The notes: generated from the sequence alone by a model not told the origin. DNA of 35,439 nucleotides from Acidimicrobiaceae bacterium (GCA_003151955.1 PLZB01000025.1:1-35439); one strand, 5' to 3'; counted from the stretch's first letter, positions 23,816-31,414 are shown. Made by a program: numbers and translations.

Positions 23816-25296
23816 GGCCGGCCCAGCGGACCTCGGTGACGGTCACGGCCGACGGACTGCAGGAGGAGGCCGAACGGCTCCTCGGCCAGGGGCTCCGGTT
23901 GGCCCTGATGGCGGCCCACGACGACGGCCCCGGCCTCCGGGTCGTCTACCTGTTCGCGGGTGGTCCCCCCGACCGGCGGGTGGAGCTGGTCCTGCCCGTC
24001 GACCTGGACCGGCCCGAGATCCCCAGCCTGGCCTCGGTGTCCTTTCCGGCCAGCCGGTTCGAGCGGGAGATCCGGGACCTGTTCGGCATCGAGCCGGTCG
24101 GGCATCCCCAGCCCCGGCGGCTCGTCCTCCACCAGCACTGGCCGGCCCACTGGTTCCCCATGCGTCGGGGGGCGGGAGAGCCGCCGCCGTTCCCGGACGA
24201 GGGCGGCTCCTACCCCTTCGCACCGGTAGCGGGGGAGGGGGTCTACGAGATCCCCGTCGGGCCGGTCCACGCCGGGCTGATCGAGCCCGGCCACTTCCGG
24301 TTCTGGGCGGTGGGGGAGACCATCCTCCGGATGAAGGCCCGGCTCTGGTTCGTCCACAAGGGGATCGAGCGTCTCTTCGAGGGCCGTGACGTCGAGGAGG
24401 GCCTCGTGCTGGCCGAGCGGATCTCGGGGGACTCGGCCGTGAGCCACGGGCTGGCCTTCTGCCTGGCCGTCGAGGAGGCGGAGGGCCGGACCGTGGGCGA
24501 GGGGAGCCGACTCCTGCGGGGGGTCCTCCTCGAGCTGGAGCGCCTCTACAACCATGTGGCCGACATCGGGGCCCTCTGCAACGACGTCGGGTTCTCCTTG
24601 GCCCAGGCCCGGGCCCTCGACCTCCGGGAGAGCCTCCTCCGACTCAACGCCGGGGTCACGGGCCACCGGCTCCTGCGGGGCGGGGTCCGGCCCGGCGGGG
24701 CCGGGGTGCTCCGCCTCCCGACGGCGGCTGAGCTGGCCGGCCTGGAGGAGCGCTTCGAGGCCCTGGTCGAGCTGGCCACCTCCAATTCGATGGTGGTCGA
24801 GCGGTTCACCGGCACCGCCACCCTCACCACCGCCCACGCCCTCGAGTTGGGGGTGGTGGGCGTGGCCGCCCGGGCCTCGGGAGTGGCCGTCGACGCCCGA
24901 CAATCCCACCCCGTCGTCGACGGTGCGACGGAGATGCCGGTTGCGGTCCGATCCGGGGGGGACGTGCTGGCCCGGTTCGAGATCAGGGTCGAAGAGGCCC
25001 GGACGTCGTTCGGCCTGATCGGGGACTTCTGCGCCGGGGTGGGCCCCCTGGCCGGGACGGCCCCGGCCACGGCACCGGCGGGAGGAAGCGGCGTCGGGAT
25101 CGTCGAGGGCTGGCGGGGCCCGGCCGTCCACCGGGTCGAGCTCGACGCCGCCGGCCGGTTGGCCCGGGTCAAGGTGGTCGACCCGTCCTTCATGAACTGG
25201 CCCTCACTGCCGGTGGCCCTGGCCGACACGATCGTCCCCGACTTCCCCCTGGCCAACAAGAGCTTCAACCTGTCCTATGCGGGCAATGACCTCTGA
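23812..25296 (+). CDS. Ehr large subunit: NuoC-NuoD fusion without [NiFe] ligands
   Basis: 494 residues. The N-terminal NuoC-like domain has SRFEREIRDLFGIEPVGHPQ (81-100). The NuoD/HycE-like domain has GPVHAGLIEPGHFRF (150-164) and FVHKGIERLFEG (180-191). At the first nickel-ligand site hydrogenases have ERxCGxC; here it is ERISGDSAVSH (202-212), with Ser in place of both Cys. At the C-terminus DPCxxC is replaced by DPSFMNWPSL (457-466), followed by PDFPLANKSFNLSYAGNDL with no CxxC. All four Ni-Fe ligands are absent, as described for Ehr complexes. It cannot be an ordinary H2 enzyme; a quinone-like or unknown redox partner is inferred. It is cytoplasmic, bound to the small subunit. Confidence 0.88.
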   Translation: MRPAQRTSVTVTADGLQEEAERLLGQGLRLALMAAHDDGPGLRVVYLFAGGPPDRRVELVLPVDLDRPEIPSLASVSFPASRFEREIRDLFGIEPVGHPQPRRLVLHQHWPAHWFPMRRGAGEPPPFPDEGGSYPFAPVAGEGVYEIPVGPVHAGLIEPGHFRFWAVGETILRMKARLWFVHKGIERLFEGRDVEEGLVLAERISGDSAVSHGLAFCLAVEEAEGRTVGEGSRLLRGVLLELERLYNHVADIGALCNDVGFSLAQARALDLRESLLRLNAGVTGHRLLRGGVRPGGAGVLRLPTAAELAGLEERFEALVELATSNSMVVERFTGTATLTTAHALELGVVGVAARASGVAVDARQSHPVVDGATEMPVAVRSGGDVLARFEIRVEEARTSFGLIGDFCAGVGPLAGTAPATAPAGGSGVGIVEGWRGPAVHRVELDAAGRLARVKVVDPSFMNWPSLPVALADTIVPDFPLANKSFNLSYAGNDL

Positions 25297-25310
25297 GACG
25301 ATGACCTCTG
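25286..25310 (+). repeat. Short direct repeat ahead of the ArsR gene
   Basis: ATGACCTCTG occurs at 25286-25295 and 25301-25310, 15 bp apart, overlapping the end of the Ehr large-subunit gene and the first codons of a 9-codon mini-ORF (MTSAKKEHL). It could be a regulator site or chance. Confidence 0.3.
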
Positions 25311-25326
25311 CGAAGAAGGAGCACCT

Positions 25327-25785
25327 GTGACGACGACACCCATCCACCGGGTGAAGGCGGAGCTCTTCAAGACCCTGGGCCACCCGGCCCGGATCCGGGT
25401 CCTGGAGCTCCTGCGCGACGGGGAGCGGTCGGTCGGCGAGCTGATCCCGGCCGTCGGCATCGAGGCGTCACACCTCTCCCAGCAGCTCGGGGTCATGCGC
25501 CGGGCCGGCCTGATCCAGGCCCGGAAGGAGGGGTCCTCCGTCTTCTACTCCGTCGGGGATCCGATGCTGTTCGAGCTCCTCGAGGTGGCCAAGACCATCC
25601 TCACCTCGTCGCTCACCGAGACGCAGCGGCTCCTGAGCGAGCTGGCCTCGACTCCGGGGGCAGCCCACCCGCCCGGGCAGGCGGACGGGGGACCGGCTTC
25701 AATCGATGGCGCTGAACTTCCTGGACGAGTTTCCGTGTCGGAAGTACCCGACCCATCCCCGCAACCCGGGGAATCCCAGGGTTGA
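25327..25785 (+). CDS. ArsR-type winged-helix transcriptional regulator with foreign tail
   Basis: 152 residues. LFKTLGHPARIRVLELLRDG, ERSVGELIPAVG and SHLSQQLGVMRRAGLIQARKEG form the ArsR winged helix, with the wing at SSVFYSVGD. The metal-sensing Cys pair of the recognition helix region (ELCVC in ArsR/SmtB) is absent, so it probably senses something else, plausibly redox or a ligand. The GTG at 25327 has AAGGAG five bases upstream and overlaps the TGA of a 9-codon mini-ORF (25301-25330). It lies 30 bp after the Ehr large subunit. The last 29 residues (from 25699) are antisense to a maturase relic, so that tail is secondary. Confidence 0.83.
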   Translation: MTTTPIHRVKAELFKTLGHPARIRVLELLRDGERSVGELIPAVGIEASHLSQQLGVMRRAGLIQARKEGSSVFYSVGDPMLFELLEVAKTILTSSLTETQRLLSELASTPGAAHPPGQADGGPASIDGAELPGRVSVSEVPDPSPQPGESQG

Positions 25786-25965
25786 GTCGGGCCACAAACA
25801 GCGTCCAACGACAGGCCGACGTAGCGCCGGTCGGTCGATCTCCCGGACCTTGGCCTTGATGGAAGCCATGGCCCGGGCCGACGGCCATTTCGGATGGAAG
25901 CCGAGGAAGTCGAAGCCCTCTGCCCCTCTGGTGAAGTTGTCGATCCCGGTCTTCTCGGAGTGAAG
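25699..25965 (-). pseudogene. Group II intron reverse transcriptase/maturase, C-terminal relic
   Basis: On the minus strand one frame reads LHSEKTGIDNFTRG and GFDFLGFHPKWPSARAM with IKAKVREI. A second gives DRRYVGLSLDA, a third FVARLNPGI, and then GLRGWVGYFRHGNSSRKFS followed by AID and stop at 25699-25701. In order these are the thumb and domain X motifs of bacterial group II intron RT/maturases, but at least three frame changes are needed and the YADD palm and N-terminus are missing. The remaining bases up to 26154 hold no recognisable gene. The relic overlaps the ArsR 3' end on the other strand. Confidence 0.75.
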
Positions 25966-26127
25966 ACGCGGGCGATGACCTTGACCCCGAGGTCGTGCCC
26001 GGCGAGCCCACCACCACGCGGTACGGACGTTCCATCTGCACCCCGAGTGTCGGCAGGTCCCCTTGACGGCGTGCCAGACGGGCAGCGGGGACGGGGGCTG
26101 GGGAGGGCCTCGGGGAGAGGGCCGTGT

Positions 26128-26147
26128 TAGCGTCGGGCCGCGGCCCG
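26128..26147 (+). promoter_or_regulatory. -10-like box and 14-bp palindrome upstream of ubiA
   Basis: TAGCGT (26128-26133) fits TANNNT, and a perfect palindrome CGGGCCGCGGCCCG follows at 26134-26147, eight bases before the GTG at 26155. The palindrome would fall at or near the transcription start, a usual place for a repressor site. No clear -35. Confidence 0.35.
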
Positions 26148-26154
26148 TCTGGCG

Positions 26155-27162
26155 GTGGGAACGTGCTTCAGAATGGTTCGGACCTCAAGCATGGTGCGCT
26201 CCCTCAAATATCAGGGCGGGAACCGACCTGACTCGTCGAACCCCTCCGACCTCTTGGAGACCGCCGGGAGCCGGGCGGTGTGGCGGGGTGTCGTCCGGGT
26301 GGCCCGGCCGAAGCAGTGGCTGAAGAACGTCCTGGTGTTCGCGGCGCCAGGGGCGGCCGGAGTGCTCACCCACCGGCACCAGGGTCTGCTGGCCCTGGGG
26401 GCGTTCGGGATCTTCTGCCTGGCCGCGTCGGGGACCTACTTCGTGAACGACGCCCTGGATGCGGCGGCGGACCGTCTGCACCCGGTGAAGCGGCGTCGGC
26501 CGGTGGCGGCGGGGATCGTGTCGCGGGGCCTGGCCGTGGGGGTCGGGACCGGCCTCCTGGTGGGGGCGTTGGGCCTGGCCTGGCTACTGGCCGGGGAGCG
26601 GTTCACGGCCGTGATCGCGATCTACGGTGGGATCGTGACGGTCTACTCGCTGCGGTTGAAGCAGGAGCTGATCGTCGATCTGGCCTGCGTGTCGTCGGGT
26701 TTCATCCTCCGGGCCATCGCCGGGGGGGTGGCCACGGGGGTGCCCCTGACGAACTGGTTCATCATCGTGGCCTCCTTCGGCTCGTTGCTGGTGGTCACCG
26801 GGAAGCGGTCGGCAGAGCACTCCCACCTGGGGGAGGAGCGGGCCGCTGTCCGCAGGACTCTGGGGGCGTACCCTCCGGCGTTCCTCCGGTCGGTCCGGCT
26901 GATCTCCGCCGCCGTCCTGATCGGCGCCTACTGCCAGTGGGCCTTCGGCATCACGGACCGGCTGGGGGCACTGAGCCACGGCCACCATCCGCTGTGGTTC
27001 GAGCTCTCGATCGTGCCGTTCGTGCTGGCTGTGCTGCACCTGGAGCTGCGGTTCGAGACCGGCCACGGGGCGGCGCCGGAGGACCTGGCCCTGGGGGACC
27101 GGATGCTGCAGGTCCTGGGCCTCGTGTGGGCGGCCGTGTTCGCGGCCGGCATCTACGGGTGA
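26155..27162 (+). CDS. ubiA: Decaprenyl-phosphate phosphoribosyltransferase (UbiA superfamily)
   Basis: 335 residues, about nine transmembrane helices. [15 protein letters not shown] opens the domain. The first Asp-rich motif is [23 protein letters not shown], the form diagnostic for DPPR synthase (Rv3806c-like), with KRRRP binding phosphoribosyl pyrophosphate; the second is [16 protein letters not shown]. It transfers phosphoribose from PRPP to decaprenyl phosphate, the first committed step to decaprenyl-phosphoryl-arabinose for cell-wall arabinan. The start is uncertain: GTG 26155, ATG 26173 and ATG 26191 are all possible, and the first 40 residues are not conserved. It is flanked by a maturase relic and a dprE1 relic, the latter the next enzyme of the same pathway. 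Confidence 0.85.
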   Translation: MGTCFRMVRTSSMVRSLKYQGGNRPDSSNPSDLLETAGSRAVWRGVVRVARPKQWLKNVLVFAAPGAAGVLTHRHQGLLALGAFGIFCLAASGTYFVNDALDAAADRLHPVKRRRPVAAGIVSRGLAVGVGTGLLVGALGLAWLLAGERFTAVIAIYGGIVTVYSLRLKQELIVDLACVSSGFILRAIAGGVATGVPLTNWFIIVASFGSLLVVTGKRSAEHSHLGEERAAVRRTLGAYPPAFLRSVRLISAAVLIGAYCQWAFGITDRLGALSHGHHPLWFELSIVPFVLAVLHLELRFETGHGAAPEDLALGDRMLQVLGLVWAAVFAAGIYG

Positions 27163-27180
27163 GCTCCGTGGTGCCGGCGG

Positions 27181-27457
27181 GTGGTGGCCCGGGGACTGGG
27201 CCGGGCCTACGGGGATGCGGCCTAGTGCGCCGGGGGGGTGCTCGACGGTGCGGGGGTGGACCGGGTGCTGGCCGCCGATCTGGAGGCGGGGTGGGGTGCG
27301 TCAGGCTGCTGCCGGTGGAGAGCTCGATGGTGCTGGGTCGACACGGAGCCTGGCCGTGCTGAAACGGTTCGGTCCGGGCGACCCCGGGCCGCTGTCCTTC
27401 CCGGTGCCGGGGTGGACGTTGGCCCTGGACCTGAATTCCGGGCTGGCGACCACCTGA
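27181..27457 (+). pseudogene. dprE1: dprE1 relic (decaprenylphosphoryl-ribose oxidase)
   Basis: [14 protein letters not shown] (from 27181) then an in-frame TAG at 27223-27225, then [20 protein letters not shown]: this is the FAD-binding PP-loop region of DprE1, with TAG where a Gln codon (CAG) is expected. The frame then degrades. From 27353 another frame gives [20 protein letters not shown] followed by WTLALDL, a distal DprE1 substrate-domain motif, ending at 27457. The N-terminus, the middle and the C-terminal domain are missing. It begins 18 bp after the ubiA stop, so a ubiA-dprE1 operon once existed here. The remaining 27458-27649 shows no recognisable gene or RNA. Confidence 0.75.
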
Positions 27458-27649
27458 AGCCTGTGATGGCCGGGCATCGGGAAGGTCGGAGTGTGACCGG
27501 ACCGCTCCTACCGTCGCCTGGGCTCACCGTGTGCACCCGGGGCGCGACCAGAGGTTCGATTGGCCCATCCCAAGCGACGCCGACCCAAGAACTGGCGGAC
27601 AGCGTGCCTGCTCTGTAACTGGACCGCAGGCAGCGAACCATCCGGTTGG

Positions 27650-30445
27650 TCAGACCACCAGGTCGAGGCGGCGGAGCCGGGCTTTCACCCACCGTCCGGG
27701 TCTGCTGGCCACGAGGACGGAACCGGTGCGGCGCCACAGCACCTTGGGGACGAGGACGAAGACGATGAGCCCGACGAGGGTGGTCACCGTGACGAAGGTC
27801 GTCAACCATTCGAAGTTGGACAGCTGGTAGGCGAAGCGGATCGTGGTCCGGGTGCCGCCCGTTGACGGGGGCCGGGACGCCGGCACGTACATCATCCCGG
27901 GCCCGGCCGGGTAGATCGGCGCCGGGACCGAGCCCACTGTGGCGTGCCAGTCCGGGTAGTCGTTCTCCTTGTAGAGCACCCCGGTGGCCCCGGGGGGCAA
28001 CTCGATGGAGGCGCTGTCGGCTGCGAGGACGGCCCCGGCCGTTGACGACAGGCCCGGAGGCGGCCGCTCGAACTCCGTGATGGCCTGGACCAGGAACCGG
28101 GCCTCGGTCTGGTTGGAGTATGCGGCGGCGTGATAGGGCAAGTTCATCCCGCTCATGAGGACCCGCCCTCGTCCGTCCCGACCGGTAACCACGACCGGCC
28201 CCCCCGCGGTCGAGAGGGCCACGTTGGCGCCGGGGCGGATCCCCCCGGCCTCCTCGGTTAGCCAGGGAGCGCTGCCGTAGAGGGCGGGACTGAAGGCGGA
28301 GAGGTCGATCCCCGATGTCAGCACCGGATCCTGGCTGTTCAGGTTCCAGACCCCGTTGACCTCGACGTCCGTCCATGCCGTGACTGGGAACAGGCGCGGT
28401 ACGGCTGAGGCCATGGAGGTGGCCAACGGGACGTTCCCGGCCACGTCGACCACGACCTTCCCGCCCCCCCGGGCATAGGCGTCGAGCAGGTTGGCCGCGG
28501 CTGCCGGGTCATGGGCCTTGAAGCCGGACAGGAAGACCGTGGGGAACGCCTGGAGCTGGGACAGGCTGTAGTCGTCGACGAAGCTGCTGCCTTGGACCGG
28601 GATCAGCGAGGAGCTGGTCGTCCCGGCCAGTTCGAGGTCCTTGAGGAGGAGGGAGTAGTCCTCCAGCGTTCCGATCGACAGGACGGTGGGTGCCGAGGTG
28701 GCGGTGAGGACGGGCGAGGGACTGCGCACCGCGTAGACCTTGACGTCGGGGGTGCCGACCGAGCCGACGGGCTGGTAGGTGGCCGGGTCGGCTTGGTACA
28801 TGGAGTAGGCACCGGCAAAGGAGTAGATCCAACCGATGGCGTACCAGTCGGTCATGAACCGCCGGGTGGTGTCGGGAGCACCCGGATCTTTGAGGGCCAC
28901 CTCCATGGCCACCTGGTCGTCGACGTTCAGGATGCTCTGCCCGAGATATCCCCGGTTCTCCGGCGTTTGCGTATAGATGTTCATCCAGGAAGTCGCGAAG
29001 TCCTCGCTGCCGGCCAGACGGTACTGCAGGGTCCCACCGGTGGACGGCAGGACACGGACTTCGGCGTTGTGCTGGCTCGAGAACTGGTTGATCACCCCCG
29101 TTGAGTATGAGGGCAGCACGGTCAGCAGGCTGGCGCCGGCGGCGGCCACCGCCACGAGCCCCAGCTCCGCTGCAGCCAGGCCGAGCCGGGTGAAGGGCCG
29201 CGCCAAGGTGAGGAACCCCCCCAAGAGGGTGCCGGCCGCGGCGCAGAGGGGCCAGGCGGCGTAGCCGAGCATGTCGCCGGGTTGGATGGTGTTGATCGAG
29301 ATGGCGCCGCGGGTGAAGTGCCCAACGTAGACGTAGATCAGGATCCCGCCGGCCGTCACAGCGCAGGAGACAGCCCCGGCCAGGGGGCCGGCCAGATGGG
29401 CCCGACGAAGGCGCCAGGGTTGGCCGGCGGTGACCGCATCGGGAAGGTGCCGGGCGCTCCGCGGTCGGTGGATCAGGGCCAGACAGAGGAGGAACAGGAC
29501 GAGGAGAGCCGGCAGCAACCATGACGGGAGGCCCGACGCTCCCCACAGGGTCGACCAGCTGGCGGGTGCATCGTGGACCAGCACGGGCGGAGGAGGCGGG
29601 AGGTAGTACGGGGTCGGGTGCAGGGCGAAGGGGATGTAGTACCAGGCGCTCAGCCCGCCCACGACCGCCACGACCGACGCTGTCCGGCGGACCCGCTGCT
29701 CCGGAGTGCCGGGAACGGCGATGAGCACCGCCACCACCTGGACCGCCCCCACCATGCCGATCACAGGATGGCTGTCGAGGGCGCCGGCCAGGGCCAGGGC
29801 GGTGAGGACGAGGCGGATGCGGGTCGGCTTCACGGCGTAGCAGGCGGCCAGGAAGGTGGCCACGTCGGCGAGGGATCCGGCCGTCAACCGGGGGTAGAGA
29901 CCCCCCTGGAGCGACTGGTCCCACCACGCCGCTGTGGCCGTCAACAGCACCGAAGCGGCCGTCGCCGCCAGCCGGCTCCGCCCCATGACCCGGACGAACC
30001 CGTAGAGCGAGGCGACGCCGACGACATAGATGACCGCAGTCGCCACCGTCATGACCCGCGTGATGCTGGCCCCGCTGATCACATGCCCGGTGGCGATGGC
30101 CATGGAATACAGGGGGGGGTATGAACCAGGGTAGGCCGGCATCCCCCCGTACCAGGCGTAATTCCACAGCAGATGGGGGAAGGTCTTGAGGATCAGGACG
30201 ACGTTGGCCTCGTGGCCGAGGGAGTCGTAGCCCTTGGGCCAGCCCTGGGCTGCTCCCGACCGGGCCGCCACGGCCAATGTCACGGCGGAGACGGCGGCCA
30301 CGGCCAGCGCATCGACCAGCAGGCCGAGGACCCGGCGGGCCAAGACCGGGGTCCGTCGGGGTTTCGCCGGCTTCCTTCCGGACAACGGGGCCGGGCCTCT
30401 CGTCGTGGTCCCGTCGGGAGGCCGAGGCGTCGCGATCGACGTCAT
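27650..30445 (-). CDS. Large polytopic membrane protein (PTPS-related / GT-C-like)
   Basis: 931 residues. The N-terminus is cytoplasmic and Pro/Arg-rich, then about ten membrane helices to residue 470, a long extracytoplasmic region (about 480-860) and a last helix near 885-905 with a basic tail. After the first helix comes GYDSLGHEANVVLILKTFPH, then WYGGMPAY and YPPLYSMA, the Asp/His and YGG-YPPL pattern of the '6-pyruvoyl-tetrahydropterin synthase-related' membrane family, whose topology resembles GT-C glycosyltransferases. The outer region includes a GGGKVVVDVAGN segment like a glutamine-amidotransferase fold (inference). A role in polyprenyl-linked glycosylation is plausible, not proven. 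ATG 30445 overlaps the upstream stop (ATGA) and has GGGAGGG five bases upstream. Confidence 0.78.
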   Translation of the reverse strand: MTSIATPRPPDGTTTRGPAPLSGRKPAKPRRTPVLARRVLGLLVDALAVAAVSAVTLAVAARSGAAQGWPKGYDSLGHEANVVLILKTFPHLLWNYAWYGGMPAYPGSYPPLYSMAIATGHVISGASITRVMTVATAVIYVVGVASLYGFVRVMGRSRLAATAASVLLTATAAWWDQSLQGGLYPRLTAGSLADVATFLAACYAVKPTRIRLVLTALALAGALDSHPVIGMVGAVQVVAVLIAVPGTPEQRVRRTASVVAVVGGLSAWYYIPFALHPTPYYLPPPPPVLVHDAPASWSTLWGASGLPSWLLPALLVLFLLCLALIHRPRSARHLPDAVTAGQPWRLRRAHLAGPLAGAVSCAVTAGGILIYVYVGHFTRGAISINTIQPGDMLGYAAWPLCAAAGTLLGGFLTLARPFTRLGLAAAELGLVAVAAAGASLLTVLPSYSTGVINQFSSQHNAEVRVLPSTGGTLQYRLAGSEDFATSWMNIYTQTPENRGYLGQSILNVDDQVAMEVALKDPGAPDTTRRFMTDWYAIGWIYSFAGAYSMYQADPATYQPVGSVGTPDVKVYAVRSPSPVLTATSAPTVLSIGTLEDYSLLLKDLELAGTTSSSLIPVQGSSFVDDYSLSQLQAFPTVFLSGFKAHDPAAAANLLDAYARGGGKVVVDVAGNVPLATSMASAVPRLFPVTAWTDVEVNGVWNLNSQDPVLTSGIDLSAFSPALYGSAPWLTEEAGGIRPGANVALSTAGGPVVVTGRDGRGRVLMSGMNLPYHAAAYSNQTEARFLVQAITEFERPPPGLSSTAGAVLAADSASIELPPGATGVLYKENDYPDWHATVGSVPAPIYPAGPGMMYVPASRPPSTGGTRTTIRFAYQLSNFEWLTTFVTVTTLVGLIVFVLVPKVLWRRTGSVLVASRPGRWVKARLRRLDLVV

Positions 30446-30855
30446 CGATGCCCTCCCTCCCTCTCTGAGCTCGGGGTCGGCAGCTTGACCATCGGAGCCG
30501 CCGGCGCCGCCAGGCGGGACTGGCCCGGGCCGAGCGTGAAATGGTCGGGGCTGAATCGGCAGGCCCAGAGGCGGAGCCCGAGCCGGGTAGTGGAGGTAGT
30601 GAAACCCCACCGTGACGAATGGACCCGCAGGGCCAGGAGCTCGAGAAGCTCGGGATCGCTCTCCCGATGGGCATAGGGCAGGAAGACCGTGGCGTGGGGC
30701 TCAACCTCCAGGGGTCGGAGGATGGCCTCCCGACGGTCCCCGGGGACGTCGGAGGCGAGGTCCCGGGCAATTGAGACCCGCAGCCGACGGCGCACGATCG
30801 CCCCGAGGCCTCCGGCCGCCGCCGCCACCACCAAAAGAAGCTCCAACACGATCAC
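30442..30855 (-). CDS. Small membrane-anchored hypothetical protein
   Basis: 137 residues. It has an N-terminal hydrophobic helix (IVLELLLVVAAAAGGLGAIV), then a basic RRRLRVS and a soluble part with HATVFLPYAHRESDPELLELL. GTG 30855 has GGAGG five bases upstream. Its stop overlaps the start of the 931-residue membrane protein, so the two are co-translated and probably work together. I do not recognise a family. Confidence 0.68.
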   Translation of the reverse strand: MIVLELLLVVAAAAGGLGAIVRRRLRVSIARDLASDVPGDRREAILRPLEVEPHATVFLPYAHRESDPELLELLALRVHSSRWGFTTSTTRLGLRLWACRFSPDHFTLGPGQSRLAAPAAPMVKLPTPSSEREGGHR

Positions 30856-30969
30856 ACCGCCGCCCTCCGACCCAAGCCATTCTCCACCGGCGCCCCCAGG
30901 ACCGGTCCGTCTGACAGCCCGGCGCGGCGCCAGCCCGGCTCGACCACAGCCCCCCTTTGCCCGAAGGCC

Positions 30970-31003
30970 GTTAGCTCGCCGGCCACTCTACTCGGCGACT
31001 AAC
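30970..31003. promoter_or_regulatory. Inverted repeat with 11-bp stem
   Basis: GTTAG (30970-30974) and TCGCCG (30976-30981) pair with CGGCGA (30993-30998) and CTAAC (30999-31003), leaving one bulged C and an 11-nt loop. Confidence 0.5.
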
Positions 31004-31030
31004 AGACCCCGGCAGACCCCGGCGAACGGT

Positions 31031-31075
31031 GGCCGACGGTGAACTCAGAACCGCAGTTCAAGGCCACTGTCGGCC
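31031..31075. promoter_or_regulatory. Long two-part inverted repeat
   Basis: GGCCGACGGTG (31031-31041) pairs with CACTGTCGGCC (31065-31075) with one G-T pair. An inner stem, AACT (31042-31045) with AGTT (31055-31058), is separated by a bulge. There is no T tract, so it looks more like a structured RNA or operator than a terminator. Confidence 0.5.
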
Positions 31076-31124
31076 AAGAGAGGCGGCGACATCTTCCCGG
31101 CTGGAAGTCCTGGTGAGGAGGTCT

Positions 31125-31157
31125 ATGAGGAGTCGGGGGCGCAGGGTGGGGGTATGA
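31125..31157 (+). CDS. Possible 10-residue Arg-rich leader peptide
   Basis: ATG at 31125 is preceded by GAGGAGG with a 3-nt gap (GTCT shared), one of the strongest ribosome sites in the window, and encodes MRSRGRRVGV then TGA. A GCCCC/GGGGC hairpin with a 4-nt loop follows at 31164-31177. This resembles leader-peptide attenuation ahead of the secreted-protein gene, but purine-rich sequence could produce it by chance. Confidence 0.25.
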   Translation: MRSRGRRVGV

Positions 31158-31315
31158 CACCACGCCCCAGTAGGGGCACTCCCCCCCACCGGCCGGCCCT
31201 CGACCCCGGTCACGGCTCGCCCCTCTCTCCGGTTCCCATTACCCCGGCACCGTAACGGGGTCGGACCACCCGCCGTCGACTCCCCGTTGACACGGCCCCC
31301 GCCGACGTGGCACCG

Positions 31316-31339
31316 TCTCCCCCAGCTGAGCTAATCGGC
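31316..31339 (-). other. tRNA 5'-half-like segment (D-arm match)
   Basis: Minus strand reads GCCGATTAGCTCAGCTGGGG followed by GAGA, very close to the start and D-arm of many tRNAs. No matching anticodon arm, T-arm or 3' acceptor strand follows, so it is at most a relic. Confidence 0.3.
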
Positions 31340-31414
31340 AAGCACACTTGTCGATTTGATCGTCTCTCCGGGGGGAGAGGGCCGGGACGCCTGGTACGGC
31401 AGAAGGGGGGACTG

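Larger units (their letters stand above)
30856..31414. other. 559-bp gene-free region rich in inverted repeats
   Basis: It lies between divergent genes and has no supported protein. It contains four strong hairpins (30970-31003, 31031-31075, 31164-31177, 31364-31379), a 10-codon ORF with a strong ribosome site (31125-31157), a consensus -35-like TTGACA at 31287-31292 on the plus strand, and a D-arm-like segment on the minus strand at 31316-31339. Confidence 0.6.

Noticed and set aside
18201..25296. Annotation as a functional [NiFe] hydrogenase-4 or formate hydrogenlyase
   Set aside because: The large subunit lacks all four Cys ligands of the Ni-Fe centre, and no maturation genes or formate dehydrogenase are present.
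27458..27649. Small coding gene (frames with AHPKRRRPKNWR or DWPIPSDADP) or a T-loop-like GGTTCGATT
   Set aside because: No ribosome site, no recognisable family, and flanking tRNA structure is absent. It is treated as non-coding remnant next to the dprE1 relic.
31230..31339. Complete tRNA gene on the minus strand
   Set aside because: Only the 5' acceptor and D-arm resemble a tRNA; no acceptor complement, anticodon arm or proper T-arm could be found.
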